Positions 1 through 8,634 of a stretch of DNA of 64,000 bases are shown in pieces. Location: positions 1-64,000 of the forward strand of contig NZ_BAUU01000018.1 of the NCBI RefSeq assembly GCF_000513115.1, in the 5' to 3' direction. Position numbers and translations under genes: made by a program. The notes beneath the pieces were generated by a model. It had not been told where the DNA came from, did no database searches, and saw nothing but the letters and a program-made list of their open reading frames with translations. Source of the DNA: Halalkalibacter hemicellulosilyticusJCM 9152. Its GTDB lineage: Bacteria; Bacillota; Bacilli; Bacillales; Bacillaceae_D. The first letter of the stretch is position 1; each line of letters opens with the position of its first letter.

Positions 1-99
1 ATAAGGAAAAAATGAAGCGAGCCTCTGACACATAAGCGTCAAATCTTTGGTCATCCTAGAAAAAGGGTAAAGTGGCGAAAGGAGAAGGATTTGCGACTG

Positions 100-113
100 T
101 GAAAACGGAAACA
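100..113 (+). promoter_or_regulatory. cre site (CcpA operator) upstream of pta
   Basis: TGAAAACGGAAACA fits the cre consensus TGNAANCGNNNNCA at every fixed position. It lies about 130 bases before the pta start. In B. subtilis CcpA activates pta from an upstream cre, so the placement agrees with overflow-metabolism control. The core promoter is less clear: TTGAAC (133-138) with TACGGT (157-162, 18-base spacer) would put the cre near -62, while TTGACA at 149-154 has no good -10. The rest of 1-239 shows no gene. Confidence 0.6.
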
Positions 114-239
114 GATAGATTTTTTCAAAAATTTGAACTTTGATGAACTTGACAAATACGGTTCCTTTTTCGATTGGAGAGGAGTATCCTTATAGTAAGG
201 GAAATAAGTAGAGGGAACGGATAAAGAGGAGGAAATGTA

Positions 240-1235
240 GTGAGCGATCTATTTGCAGCTATAAAAAATCAAGTAGAGAAACATCAGCCGACGATCGTTT
301 TGCCTGAGGGGACAGATGAGCGAATTTTAGAAGCGGCGATTAAACTTGAATCTGATCAAGTCGTTAGACCGATTCTGATCGGTAGTGAAGAGGAGATTAA
401 AGAGAAGGCGAAGCAGTTACAATTGGATGTAGCGAATGTAACGATTATGGACCCGTCAAGCTATGATGGAATGGATAATATGATCCAAGCCTTTGTTGAG
501 CGAAGAAAGGGAAAAGAAACGGAAGAAACAGCACGTGAAAAGCTTGTTGATGTCAACTACTTTGGAACGATGCTTGTCTATATGGGAATAGCAGACGGTT
601 TAGTAAGTGGTGCTGCTCATTCTACGGGAGATACGGTACGTCCAGCTTTGCAAATTATCAAGACACAGCCAGGTATAAAGAGAACGTCAGGTGTGTTTGT
701 TATGGTAAAAGAGGACAAGAAGTTTGTATTTGGCGATTGTGCGATTAATATCGCGCCAAACAGTGATGAGTTAGCTGAAATTGCTATTGCAACGGCTGAG
801 ACGGCTAAAGTGTTTGATATAGATCCAAAAGTAGCGATGCTAAGCTTTTCGACTAAAGGATCAGCTTCGTCGATCGAAACGCAAAAAGTATCTGAAGCAA
901 CGAAGCTAGCGCAAGCAGCTCGTCCTGATCTTGTTATTGATGGGGAGTTCCAATTCGATGCGGCGTTTGTACCTGCTGTCGCGCAAAAGAAAGCTCCTGA
1001 TTCACCATTACAAGGTCAAGCGAATGTGTTTATTTTTCCGAGCTTAGAATCAGGAAACTTAGGCTATAAGATTGCTCAACGTTTAGGTGGTTATGATGCA
1101 ATTGGACCGATCTTACAAGGGTTGAATAAGCCAGTGAACGATCTATCTCGTGGTTGTAATGTTTCAGATGTATATAAGCTTTCCTTAATTACGGCGATGC
1201 AGGCGATTAATCAGAAATCGACTGTAACTAAATAA
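240..1235 (+). CDS. pta: Phosphate acetyltransferase
   Basis: Converts acetyl-CoA and phosphate to acetyl phosphate and CoA in the cytosol, the first step of acetate overflow; the reverse direction serves acetate use. The 331-residue product is a single PTA/PTB domain of the short type, near the 323 residues of B. subtilis Pta, without the N-terminal extension of enterobacterial Pta. Conserved stretches include IVLPEGTDERILEAA near the N-terminus and LVSGAAHSTGDTVRPALQII around residue 120. The start is GTG at 240, seven bases after AGGAGG (227-232). It is monocistronic, closed by a terminator. In B. subtilis the gene likewise neighbours lipL (ywfL), seen here 1.3 kb downstream on the other strand. 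Confidence 0.96.
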   Translation: MSDLFAAIKNQVEKHQPTIVLPEGTDERILEAAIKLESDQVVRPILIGSEEEIKEKAKQLQLDVANVTIMDPSSYDGMDNMIQAFVERRKGKETEETAREKLVDVNYFGTMLVYMGIADGLVSGAAHSTGDTVRPALQIIKTQPGIKRTSGVFVMVKEDKKFVFGDCAINIAPNSDELAEIAIATAETAKVFDIDPKVAMLSFSTKGSASSIETQKVSEATKLAQAARPDLVIDGEFQFDAAFVPAVAQKKAPDSPLQGQANVFIFPSLESGNLGYKIAQRLGGYDAIGPILQGLNKPVNDLSRGCNVSDVYKLSLITAMQAINQKSTVTK

Positions 1236-1238
1236 GAG

Positions 1239-1277
1239 AAAGAGCTAAAAGGTGAGCTTATCTTTTAGCTCTTTTTA
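1239..1277 (+). terminator. Rho-independent terminator of pta
   Basis: AGAGCTAAAA (1241-1250) pairs with TTTTAGCTCT (1263-1272), followed by a T-rich stretch just after the pta stop codon. Confidence 0.85.
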
Positions 1278-1406
1278 GTGTTTTACAAAAGGAAGAAAAC
1301 TGAAAAGAGCTTTCGTTATTCTGTTTTTCCATTCTTTTTCCACAGTATGAAAAAGCAAATCTTTATTCACACTAAAAGCAACATACTTGAAAAGGGAAGG
1401 ATACAC

Positions 1407-2264
1407 ATGGAGATTAAGCAAACACGCCCTTTTTTCATACTTGGTATTGGTCATGCGATCTTATTTCTCATTACGTTTGTACGTTTTAAAAAGAAAACGA
1501 TAGCGTTGTTATGGATTTCGATTGGATTTACGTATTTATTTGAATATGTTGTGTTAAATTGGCTACGAATGTACCGGTATAAGCCAGGGGTGTTTCGGAA
1601 TGCTTGGGTTGATAGTGTATTCGGTGCTTTTCTTTCTCAAGCGTTCTTTGTACCTGTTAAGGCCGTATTTATTACATTGTTTCAATTTGGATGGAAAACC
1701 AAGGTTGGGTTAGCGATGTTGTTTGGTGGGGTGGAAGTGATTTTTTTAAGAAAGGGAGTTTTTATTAATCGGACGTGGAGGACACCATTCACAATCATTG
1801 GTATTATTTTTTATTTTTGGTTTATCGATCAATGGTGGGTAGGTTTTCGTTCTTCGAAGAGGAAGCTGTTCGCTGTCATTTCAGTCTATTTAAGTAATGT
1901 GATTCATTATACGAATGTGCTGTTTTTTTCTTTTGCTTTTACGAAGTTATTTCGTTTTCAATTTCCGTATCATACATCAAGAAGTAAAGATATGGATCAT
2001 TTCATCGTTGCACCTACCTATGCATTAGTTGTTAGCCTTCTCCCAACTATTAATACATTAACAAAAGGTAGGTTTAAAGTGATTGCGCTCTGTTGCACCC
2101 TTCTCCTTGATCAATTGCTTTTTCGCTTTAAGATTCTGAATATAAGACATTCCAATATCATTTTCTTTTTCATGCTTCATTTTGTTATGCTTTTTGTTGG
2201 AGATTACACGTATTCCTTTCTTCTTGGAGTTCAAAAAGAAGCGGTTAGAGAGGATGCTATTTGA
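1407..2264 (+). CDS. Multi-pass membrane protein of unknown function
   Basis: The start is taken as ATG 1407, preceded by AAAGGGAAGG; an upstream in-frame ATG at 1278 has no such site and would run through the pta terminator. The 285-residue product has about eight hydrophobic segments separated by short basic loops, e.g. around residues 10-22, 28-45, 70-90, 95-110, 130-145, 160-180, 205-225 and 250-275. It is rich in Phe and positively charged residues and has no signal peptide or recognisable motif. I do not recognise the family. It has no counterpart between pta and lipL in B. subtilis, so it is probably lineage specific. Expression as a single gene is inferred. Confidence 0.7.
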   Translation: MEIKQTRPFFILGIGHAILFLITFVRFKKKTIALLWISIGFTYLFEYVVLNWLRMYRYKPGVFRNAWVDSVFGAFLSQAFFVPVKAVFITLFQFGWKTKVGLAMLFGGVEVIFLRKGVFINRTWRTPFTIIGIIFYFWFIDQWWVGFRSSKRKLFAVISVYLSNVIHYTNVLFFSFAFTKLFRFQFPYHTSRSKDMDHFIVAPTYALVVSLLPTINTLTKGRFKVIALCCTLLLDQLLFRFKILNIRHSNIIFFFMLHFVMLFVGDYTYSFLLGVQKEAVREDAI

Positions 2265-2431
2265 GCAACAAGAGGATCCTCAATCCAATATGCGGTTAGT
2301 GATTGAAAGGAATCCTTACCGCTAATCAGGCAAAATCGATGAAATAACTGGTGAAAAGGAAACAAATAGAGGGATGAGGGGCCGTTCAAAGCTAACTGAT
2401 CACAGTTGCGATGGTTTCGCACATTGATCAA

Positions 2432-2474
2432 AGGGCGCTGGAAAAGTTTTAAATTAGACCTTCGCAGCGCCCTC
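2432..2474. repeat. Family A hairpin repeat, diverged copy
   Basis: GGGCGCTG (2433-2440) is inverted as CAGCGCCC (2465-2472) around a GAAAAGTTTTAAATTAGACC interior. It resembles the family A elements at 12590, 22280, 38388, 53289 and 54471 but has lost the AACTTTTTCAG core. It lies between two convergent genes and may act as a terminator. Confidence 0.6.
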
Positions 2475-2488
2475 TGCTGCACAGCTTT

Positions 2489-3316
2489 TTAGAGTACCTT
2501 TTCATTTCGCTTCCTTAACCGAGCTTGTTGCTCTGAAAACCAGGCATGCTCTTCTTGAGAAAAGGCTGCCGTTGAAATTGAAACGTTCTCTTGAAGCATC
2601 GTTTCGAGTAGGAGATGCAATCCTTTCGTGATATCAATTTCATCATTAAGTAAAGAGGATAAGGACGCCATTGTTGCAGGATTGATGTCTGGATAGGTAA
2701 ACTTAGTCGGTGATTGCTTCACAGCGTGTTCATAAAATGAACGAATGAGGCGAGCACGGTCCTCGCCACTACCTGTCAAACATAAATAAATTTGAACAGC
2801 CACTCCGCCTCGGATGCGTCTTTGTGATATGCCGGCGAATTTCTTGCCATTAATACTAAGGTCATAGCTACCAGGACAATAAGAACCGATAATTTCCCTT
2901 GCTTCAATGTTAACTTTATAAGGTGAGAGAGCTTTCTGTATAAAGCGGTACATCAAGTCGTATCCAAAATCGATCGAAATCGATTGGTTTCCCTCCATAA
3001 TAAGAGAGACATTTAATATGCCGGGATCAAGAACAACTGCTAGGCCACCTGAATTTCGGACGATGACTTCATAACCTGCTGAATGTAAGTGTTGAATGCC
3101 ATTATTGATATAAGGAAGGCGGCTATCTTGAATGCCGAGCACGATCGTTTGATGATGAACCCACGGTCGTATAGTTGGCATGGAATAACCTCGTCCAACA
3201 AAGGCACATAATGTGTCGTCATAGGCAAATGAATCGAGTGGTGGAAAATGTAAACCTAATGTTGAATGGTCAAGCAATCGCCATTGCTTAGAGATGGATG
3301 ATAAGGTTTCGCTCAT
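2489..3316 (-). CDS. lipL: Octanoyl-[GcvH]:protein N-octanoyltransferase (LipL)
   Basis: Moves octanoyl groups from the GcvH lipoyl domain to the E2 subunits of 2-oxoacid dehydrogenases, part of the Gram-positive lipoate relay LipM-GcvH-LipL. The 275-residue protein shows the biotin/lipoate ligase-like fold with RNSGGLAVVLDPGILNVSL and, around residue 147, the SYCPG segment that carries the catalytic Cys of LipL, followed by SYDLSINGKKFAGISQRR. ATG at 3316 is chosen because AGGAG lies eight bases upstream; an ATG six codons earlier (3334) overlaps that site. It stands alone on the minus strand, as ywfL does beside pta in B. subtilis. Confidence 0.92.
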   Translation of the reverse strand: MSETLSSISKQWRLLDHSTLGLHFPPLDSFAYDDTLCAFVGRGYSMPTIRPWVHHQTIVLGIQDSRLPYINNGIQHLHSAGYEVIVRNSGGLAVVLDPGILNVSLIMEGNQSISIDFGYDLMYRFIQKALSPYKVNIEAREIIGSYCPGSYDLSINGKKFAGISQRRIRGGVAVQIYLCLTGSGEDRARLIRSFYEHAVKQSPTKFTYPDINPATMASLSSLLNDEIDITKGLHLLLETMLQENVSISTAAFSQEEHAWFSEQQARLRKRNEKVL

Positions 3317-3456
3317 GTGTAGACTCCTATTCATTAAGATAAGCTCGTTATATTATAGCATGTCTGCCTTTTTTTCGTGCAAAAAAGCGGGAGGTATGTT
3401 AAAATAGTCGCTAGGTTTTAAAAGTAAGATGAACTATAGATGAAAGGAACCGAGAT

Positions 3457-3699
3457 ATGGCCAATGAATTTCGAATTTGTGACGAGTGTCAAGCAACGAA
3501 CATTAAGACGCTTATGCCCCGTTTAAAGAAGCTCGATCCTACCGCGACTATCGATATTCGTTGTCAATCGTATTGCGGTCCTGGACGAAAGAAGTCGTTC
3601 GCATTTGTCAATAATCGTCCTGTAGCAGCTCCTGATGAGGATCAGCTGTTAGACAAAGTAGAAAAGAAGATTAAATCAAAAGTTGTCTCTTCTTCGTAA
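3457..3699 (+). CDS. DUF1450 family small protein
   Basis: An 80-residue soluble protein of the DUF1450 (YuzB-like) family. Four Cys residues occur in two groups: CDEC near residues 8-11, and CQSYCGPG around residues 36-43, an arrangement reminiscent of thioredoxin-like or metal/iron-sulfur sites. The tail is basic. ATG at 3457 follows AAAGGAACCGAG. It is monocistronic and closed by a strong terminator. No function is established for the family as far as I know. Confidence 0.85.
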   Translation: MANEFRICDECQATNIKTLMPRLKKLDPTATIDIRCQSYCGPGRKKSFAFVNNRPVAAPDEDQLLDKVEKKIKSKVVSSS

Positions 3700-3710
3700 G
3701 AGCTTATTGC

Positions 3711-3756
3711 TAAGAGTGTCGCTTTACCGTCGTGTAAAAGTGGACACTCTTTTTTA
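3711..3756 (+). terminator. Terminator after the DUF1450 gene
   Basis: AAGAGTGTC (3712-3720) pairs with GACACTCTT (3743-3751); the stem extends through CTTTAC/GTAAAAG and is followed by a T-tract. Confidence 0.85.
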
Positions 3757-3787
3757 AAAAGATAAGAATTTAATCAAGGTAGCTTAA

Positions 3788-3908
3788 AGTCGATTCTGGG
3801 AGTGTCGGCTACGCTCGTTACACGTAGCACTTTCAGAAATGCTCAAACCGTTGTAACGGGTCAGCATGACGCACTTAAGAGAAGAGCGTTGCGCAGTTTT
3901 TCTTAAGT
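3788..3908. repeat. Family B intergenic repeat, copy 1
   Basis: Degenerate long element shared with 13738, 15228, 27341, 38648 and 53222. The left part has GGCTACGCTCGTTACACGT and TTTCAGAAA; the middle has AAACCGTTGTAACGGG; the right part is a hairpin with CTTAAGAGAA and TTTTTCTTAAG flanking a GCGTTGCGC loop. Confidence 0.6.
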
Positions 3909-3915
3909 GTTTCTT

Positions 3916-3944
3916 AAGACACGTAAAGTCTTTTCTTATATAAT
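3916..3944 (+). promoter_or_regulatory. SigA-type promoter of ywfO
   Basis: AAGACA (3916-3921) and a perfect TATAAT (3939-3944) are 17 bases apart, about 30 bases before the ywfO ribosome site. Confidence 0.6.
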
Positions 3945-3975
3945 AGTAGTAACGTCGAATATGAGAGGATGAACT

Positions 3976-5268
3976 ATGAGTAAATATGGTGTATTAGCAG
4001 AGGAGAAGGTGTTTAAGGATCCTGTTCATCGGTATATCCATGTACGAGATGAATTAATCTGGGAGCTAATTGGAACGAAGGAGTTTCAGCGGTTACGACG
4101 AATTCGACAGCTTGGGACAACCTATGTGACCTTCCATGGTGCCGAGCATACTCGCTTTAATCATTCGTTAGGGGTATACGAGATCACAAGGCGAATGGTA
4201 GAGGAATTTACGGGACGCCCTGATTGGAATGATGAGGAACGATTGCTCGTATTAACAGCTGCGCTTCTGCACGATATTGGTCATGGCCCTTTCTCTCATT
4301 CATTTGAAAAGGTGTTCGACACTGACCATGAGGAGTGGACGCGATCGATCATCTTAGGTGATACGGAAATCAATGATGTCCTTTCTCAAGTTCGACCGCA
4401 ATTTCCGAAAGATGTTGCAGATGTCATTGAGAAGACGTATTCAAATAAGCTTGTGACAAGTATGATTTCAAGTCAAATTGATGCAGATCGAATGGATTAT
4501 TTACAGCGCGATGCTTATTATACAGGTGTGAGCTATGGTCATTTTGACATGGAACGGATTTTGCGGGTCATGAGACCGAAAGAGGATCAAGTTGTCATTA
4601 AGAATAGCGGTATGCATGCTGTTGAAGATTATATTATGAGTCGTTATCAAATGTATTGGCAAGTGTACTTTCACCCAGTCACAAGAAGTGCAGAAGTGAT
4701 CTTGAGCAAAATATTAATGCGGGCGAAAGACCTTTATGAGCAAGGGTACTCCTTTATGCAAGAGCCAAAACATTTTTATTCAATTTTTAAAGGAAAAGCG
4801 AGCTTGGACGATTATTTACGGTTAGATGAGGCGATTGTCTTGTATTATTTCCAAGTTTGGCAGGAAGAGGAGGATCGCATTTTGCGCGATCTTTGTGTAA
4901 GATTTCTAAATAGACGTCTTTTTAAATATATTGAATTTAATCCAAACGATCGAATGGATGATTGGCTCGTGCTACATGATTTGTTTAAGCAGGCTGATTT
5001 ACAGCCAGATTATTATTTAGTGTTGGATTCCTCGTCTGATTTGCCTTATGACTTTTACCGACCGGGTGAGGAAGAAGAGCGAGTACCGATTCATTTGTTA
5101 ATGCCAAATGGAAGGCTACGAGAGCTTTCACGACAATCAGACGTTGTTGAGGCGATTTCTGGCAAGAAGCGAACGGATCATAAGCTGTATGTGCCACTTG
5201 ATCGGTTAGAGGACGAAGAAGAGTATGGTGAGGTTAAGCGCAAAATACGAAAGATTTTAGATATATAA
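3976..5268 (+). CDS. ywfO: HD-domain phosphohydrolase YwfO, probable dNTP triphosphohydrolase
   Basis: Metal-dependent HD-superfamily hydrolase of 430 residues. The HD motif is complete: HTRFNHS with His63, LLHDIGHGPFSHS with His99-Asp100, and Asp in DADRMDYL near residue 170. Homologues from other Firmicutes hydrolyse dNTPs to nucleoside and triphosphate, so nucleotide-pool control is the likely role, but the substrate here is inferred. The start ATG at 3976 follows GAGAGGATGAACT. It is the first gene of ywfO-ywgA-ywhD, as in B. subtilis, 22 bases before ywgA. Confidence 0.92.
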   Translation: MSKYGVLAEEKVFKDPVHRYIHVRDELIWELIGTKEFQRLRRIRQLGTTYVTFHGAEHTRFNHSLGVYEITRRMVEEFTGRPDWNDEERLLVLTAALLHDIGHGPFSHSFEKVFDTDHEEWTRSIILGDTEINDVLSQVRPQFPKDVADVIEKTYSNKLVTSMISSQIDADRMDYLQRDAYYTGVSYGHFDMERILRVMRPKEDQVVIKNSGMHAVEDYIMSRYQMYWQVYFHPVTRSAEVILSKILMRAKDLYEQGYSFMQEPKHFYSIFKGKASLDDYLRLDEAIVLYYFQVWQEEEDRILRDLCVRFLNRRLFKYIEFNPNDRMDDWLVLHDLFKQADLQPDYYLVLDSSSDLPYDFYRPGEEEERVPIHLLMPNGRLRELSRQSDVVEAISGKKRTDHKLYVPLDRLEDEEEYGEVKRKIRKILDI

Positions 5269-5290
5269 TGAAAAGGGAAGAGGGATAACG

Positions 5291-5791
5291 ATGCTGAAGG
5301 ATCACGCCAATGTGATGGGGCTATTTTTGCAGGCGGGAGAAATCATCGGCAGAAAAAAACTGCAGAAAATGATTTACATTGCGAAGAAGCTGAATGCGCC
5401 TTTTTCAGAGAAATATACGTTTCATATGTTTGGACCGTATTCGGAAGAGTTAAGCTTAAGGATGGAGGAGTTGTGTAACTTAGGATTTGTCGTTGAACGT
5501 AAAGAGGATAAAGGTCATTACGTTCAATACCGTTATACACTTTCTACTGAAGGTGAGAGGTTCTTAGGTATGTATCCGAATCAGTCTCTCTCGAAGGAGT
5601 TAGTAGAAGCGTTAAATGACAAGAGCTCACGTTTTTTAGAGCTTGTTTCCACGTTACTGTACTTTGAAGATTTGGATATGGCTGAGCAGAAGGAGAAGGT
5701 TCATACATTAAAAGCTAAGCAAAACTATAGTGATGAGGAATTAGATGAAGCATATACCTATATACATATGTTGCGTGGACTGTTGTCATAA
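5291..5791 (+). CDS. ywgA: YwgA family protein
   Basis: A 166-residue conserved Bacillales protein. The N-terminal half (KLQKMIYIAKKLNAPFSEKY, then FGPYSEEL) resembles a winged-helix or Panacea/SocA-like fold; the C-terminal half is an acidic helical tail. No catalytic motif is apparent and no function is established. Its position directly after ywfO and before ywhD matches B. subtilis. ATG at 5291 follows AGGGATAACG. Co-transcription with ywfO is inferred from the short gap. Confidence 0.88.
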   Translation: MLKDHANVMGLFLQAGEIIGRKKLQKMIYIAKKLNAPFSEKYTFHMFGPYSEELSLRMEELCNLGFVVERKEDKGHYVQYRYTLSTEGERFLGMYPNQSLSKELVEALNDKSSRFLELVSTLLYFEDLDMAEQKEKVHTLKAKQNYSDEELDEAYTYIHMLRGLLS

Positions 5792-5817
5792 TAGTATGTG
5801 GAAAGGATGATGGTTTG

Positions 5818-6351
5818 ATGGACTTATTAAACAATGATAACCTTAAGAAGACAACTGGCTTTAATATTTTAAGCGGGGATTCTACAGATGGACATGGTGG
5901 ATACGGTGCAGGGGTGATGAATTTAGATAATGTATCACCTGTTTTCGTTTGTCCAGAGGACGATGAGGCATTTGTTGATATGGGAGCTCTTCATGCTCGT
6001 TCTGCCGTCGAGAAACGAATTAAATTTCTGAAAAATAAGGAAGACGTACCGAACGGCAAACTGTATTGGCTCGTTTGGGTATCGATTGAATATAAGGATA
6101 AGAAGCCTTATTATGCCGGTGTGGCAGGTTGTGAAATGCTCGTTGACCGTGAGATCCGCCGAGGCTATAAGAGTATGCCAGAGCATGTGAACAAGATGGA
6201 TAAATCACTAAAAGGAAAAATTGTTGTTGATGATATGGATGCAAAATCAAAGAAAATTCTTGCCCGGTTTTTGAAAGAGCATAATGAGGCGATGTGGGAG
6301 CATTCTTCTGAGGAGCTACACTCGGTTTTGTTAGGGGATAAGAAACGATAA
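5818..6351 (+). CDS. ywhD: YwhD family protein
   Basis: A 177-residue conserved protein of the YwhD family (function unknown). Conserved features are TGFNILSGDSTDGHGGYGAG at the N-terminus and GALHARSAVEKRIKF near residue 60, then a YWLVWVSIE strand region. GGAAAGGA at 5800-5807 can serve TTG 5815 or ATG 5818; ATG is chosen, the difference being one residue. It ends the ywfO-ywgA-ywhD cluster, 26 bases after ywgA. Confidence 0.88.
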   Translation: MDLLNNDNLKKTTGFNILSGDSTDGHGGYGAGVMNLDNVSPVFVCPEDDEAFVDMGALHARSAVEKRIKFLKNKEDVPNGKLYWLVWVSIEYKDKKPYYAGVAGCEMLVDREIRRGYKSMPEHVNKMDKSLKGKIVVDDMDAKSKKILARFLKEHNEAMWEHSSEELHSVLLGDKKR

Positions 6352-6527
6352 ACTTCTTGGCGGTCATGAAAAGTCGTTGCGCCATATTTCTTATCAGAAC
6401 GCTGATTGATTGTAAAGGGCAAATTGCGTTTAAATTTGAACGATTTTTGAACAGTGATTGCGGCTATTGAGCTTTTCTGTCAGAGCGAGTAAACTGAAGG
6501 AAGTATAAACGCACATTTATACTAGGA

Positions 6528-6567
6528 CAAAAAAAGCTGATCTCCAAAATGGAGGTCAGCTTTTTTG
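6528..6567. terminator. Bidirectional terminator between ywhD and pbpG
   Basis: AAAAAGCTGATCTCC and GGAGGTCAGCTTTTTT form a long stem around AAAAT, with A-tract and T-tract on opposite sides, so it can stop both convergent transcripts. Nothing else is seen in 6352-6527. Confidence 0.88.
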
Positions 6568-6573
6568 ACTGTT

Positions 6574-8634
6574 TTAGTTTCCAAACCAGCGGAAGAAGCG
6601 ATCAATGATATTCTCTTTATCATGGTCTTGCTCTTCGTCTGGCATGGCATCTTCTTCTGACGGTGACTGGCACGGGGTAGTTGGCTCTGTCCCTTCGAGA
6701 AAGTAAGTTGTACGATGGGTTGGACAGTCTTCTGTCGCTAATAGGCCAGTGAATGGATCCATTTCAACCCCAATAACTCCATCTGGGACGTCAAATGGAA
6801 TCATATCTTGACCTTCCAAGGCATGCTCTGTGAATTGCGCCCAAATCCTCTTGGCAATTTGAGCTTCAGAGGAGTCGATCAGGTGGTCACGGTCATAGCC
6901 TACCCATACACTTGTCGATAATTGTGGTGTGAAGCCGACCATCCAACTATCAGTGGGGGTTGATCCTGATTTGCCAGCAACTTCACGAGAGAGGAAATGC
7001 GAAATAGAGCCTCCCGTGACGGAAGTGTAGCCATTTAAATAAGGGTCGAACATCCCCTTCATCAAATCGGTTGTAATATAGGCTAAACGAGGATCAAGAG
7101 CAGGCTCTAGCTCTGGTTCAGATTCATATAGAATCTCTCCCTCAGAATCGACGACTTTTCGAACGAGACGAGGCGTGACGCGTTGCCCGCCGTTAGCGAA
7201 GGCACTATAGGCTGTAGCTAGCTCTAATGGGTTTACTTCAGCTGCTCCAAGAGCGAGTGAAGCTCGTTCTGATAATGGACTTGTCATTCCTGTTCGATCA
7301 GCAACATCAACGAGCTTATCCATCCCAAGTAAGAGGTGGGTCTTAATGGCATAAATGTTATCGGAATAGGCCATCGCTTGTAGCAAAGTGATAAAGTCAT
7401 TGGCATAATTGTCATTAAAGTTACTCGGTTTCCATACTTCACGTCCTTCATCTAATGTAAAGGTCGTTTCTTCACTTAATAGGGTAGAAGCAGGTGTATA
7501 GCCATTCTCGAGAGCAGCATAATATAAAAATGGCTTAAAAGTCGATCCACCGTGTCTCTCTAAATCAGTCGCACGATTAAAGGGGCTATCATGGTATTCC
7601 TTTCCACCGACGAGAGCTTTTACATCTCCTTGCATTGGATCAAGGGCGACAAGAGCGACTTGTAAATCGTTATTTGGCATTTCTGCTTGAACGAACCGTT
7701 CCGCCTCTCGTTGCATATTCGGATCAAGTGTCGTATAAATCCGTAAGCCACCGATTTCAAATAAGGTCGGCTCTAGTCCGATCTCTTGAATAAGCTCACG
7801 TTCAACAGCATCTTGAAAATATGGACCAACAGTTGTCGTTGCTTCAAGCTCGTCATGATCAAATACAAGATCCTCAGCATATGCTTCATCTGCTTCGACC
7901 TGTGTGAGTACTCCTGTCGCTACCATTGATTGTAAGACGACACTTTGTCTTTTCTTCGCCCTCTCTAAGTCAAATAGAGGAGAATAGTAGCTAGGCCCCT
8001 TTGGAATACCGGCAAGCATGCTTGCTTCAGCGAGGGAAAGCTCTTGTGCTGACTTACCGAAATAATGATAGGCAGCTGCTTCAATTCCATAGGCTCCATG
8101 ACCGTAATAAACGGTATTTAAATAGCCTTCAAGAATTTGATCCTTGTCATAGTTCATTTCAAGGCGAAGGGAGTACATTAATTCATTCCATTTTCGTTTC
8201 CACGTTTTATCATGGCTTAAATAGAGGTTTCGCGCATATTGCTGTGTAATCGTACTAGCACCTTGTACCATAGATTGTGAGCGGATGTTCGCCACCATCG
8301 CTCCGCCAATTCGAAAGGGGTCAAACCCAAAATGATTGTAAAATTTCCGATCCTCGACAGCGATAGTTGCATCAATGACATCGTGATCTATTGCTGATAA
8401 TTCAAGCCAATGTCGGTTTTCGCCTTGGTGGCGTTCTCCTATAATGGATTGATCCGCTCCGAAATAAACCGTCGTTTGTGCAACTGTTAATGGTGGAGGA
8501 CCTTGCATTTTCGTATAAGAAAGTAAGCCAACCGCAGCGGCAGTAAGCAAAACGAATAAAAGTAGTATGAGTCTAAACAATAACCTTATAAGACGCATTT
8601 TTCGTCGCTTGCGTCGATTCAAGATGACTTCCAT
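6574..8634 (-). CDS. pbpG: Class A penicillin-binding protein (PbpG/YwhE type)
   Basis: Bifunctional peptidoglycan polymerase and cross-linker anchored in the membrane; 686 residues. A basic N-terminus precedes one transmembrane helix (about 14-36). The GT51 glycosyltransferase domain (about 75-250) has AVEDRKFYNHFGFDP with its catalytic Glu, and QGASTITQQYARNL. The transpeptidase domain has STFK, SDN and KSG motifs in that order. The C-terminus is acidic, then FFRWFGN. GGGGGTGG precedes ATG 8634. In B. subtilis pbpG is SigG-dependent and acts in spore peptidoglycan synthesis, also between ywhD and speE, hence the assignment; I cannot identify a convincing SigG promoter here. Confidence 0.9.
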   Translation of the reverse strand: MEVILNRRKRRKMRLIRLLFRLILLLFVLLTAAAVGLLSYTKMQGPPPLTVAQTTVYFGADQSIIGERHQGENRHWLELSAIDHDVIDATIAVEDRKFYNHFGFDPFRIGGAMVANIRSQSMVQGASTITQQYARNLYLSHDKTWKRKWNELMYSLRLEMNYDKDQILEGYLNTVYYGHGAYGIEAAAYHYFGKSAQELSLAEASMLAGIPKGPSYYSPLFDLERAKKRQSVVLQSMVATGVLTQVEADEAYAEDLVFDHDELEATTTVGPYFQDAVERELIQEIGLEPTLFEIGGLRIYTTLDPNMQREAERFVQAEMPNNDLQVALVALDPMQGDVKALVGGKEYHDSPFNRATDLERHGGSTFKPFLYYAALENGYTPASTLLSEETTFTLDEGREVWKPSNFNDNYANDFITLLQAMAYSDNIYAIKTHLLLGMDKLVDVADRTGMTSPLSERASLALGAAEVNPLELATAYSAFANGGQRVTPRLVRKVVDSEGEILYESEPELEPALDPRLAYITTDLMKGMFDPYLNGYTSVTGGSISHFLSREVAGKSGSTPTDSWMVGFTPQLSTSVWVGYDRDHLIDSSEAQIAKRIWAQFTEHALEGQDMIPFDVPDGVIGVEMDPFTGLLATEDCPTHRTTYFLEGTEPTTPCQSPSEEDAMPDEEQDHDKENIIDRFFRWFGN

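Noticed and set aside
1-239. End of a hemQ-like gene upstream of pta
   Set aside because: B. subtilis has ywfI/hemQ next to pta, but no coding frame with HemQ features is visible in these 239 bases.
1278-1406. Longer N-terminus for the membrane protein at 1407
   Set aside because: The extension is low-complexity, begins inside the pta terminator and has no ribosome site.
6020-6422. Long minus-strand frames over ywhD
   Set aside because: They are antisense to a conserved family gene, lack ribosome sites and show no recognisable protein pattern.
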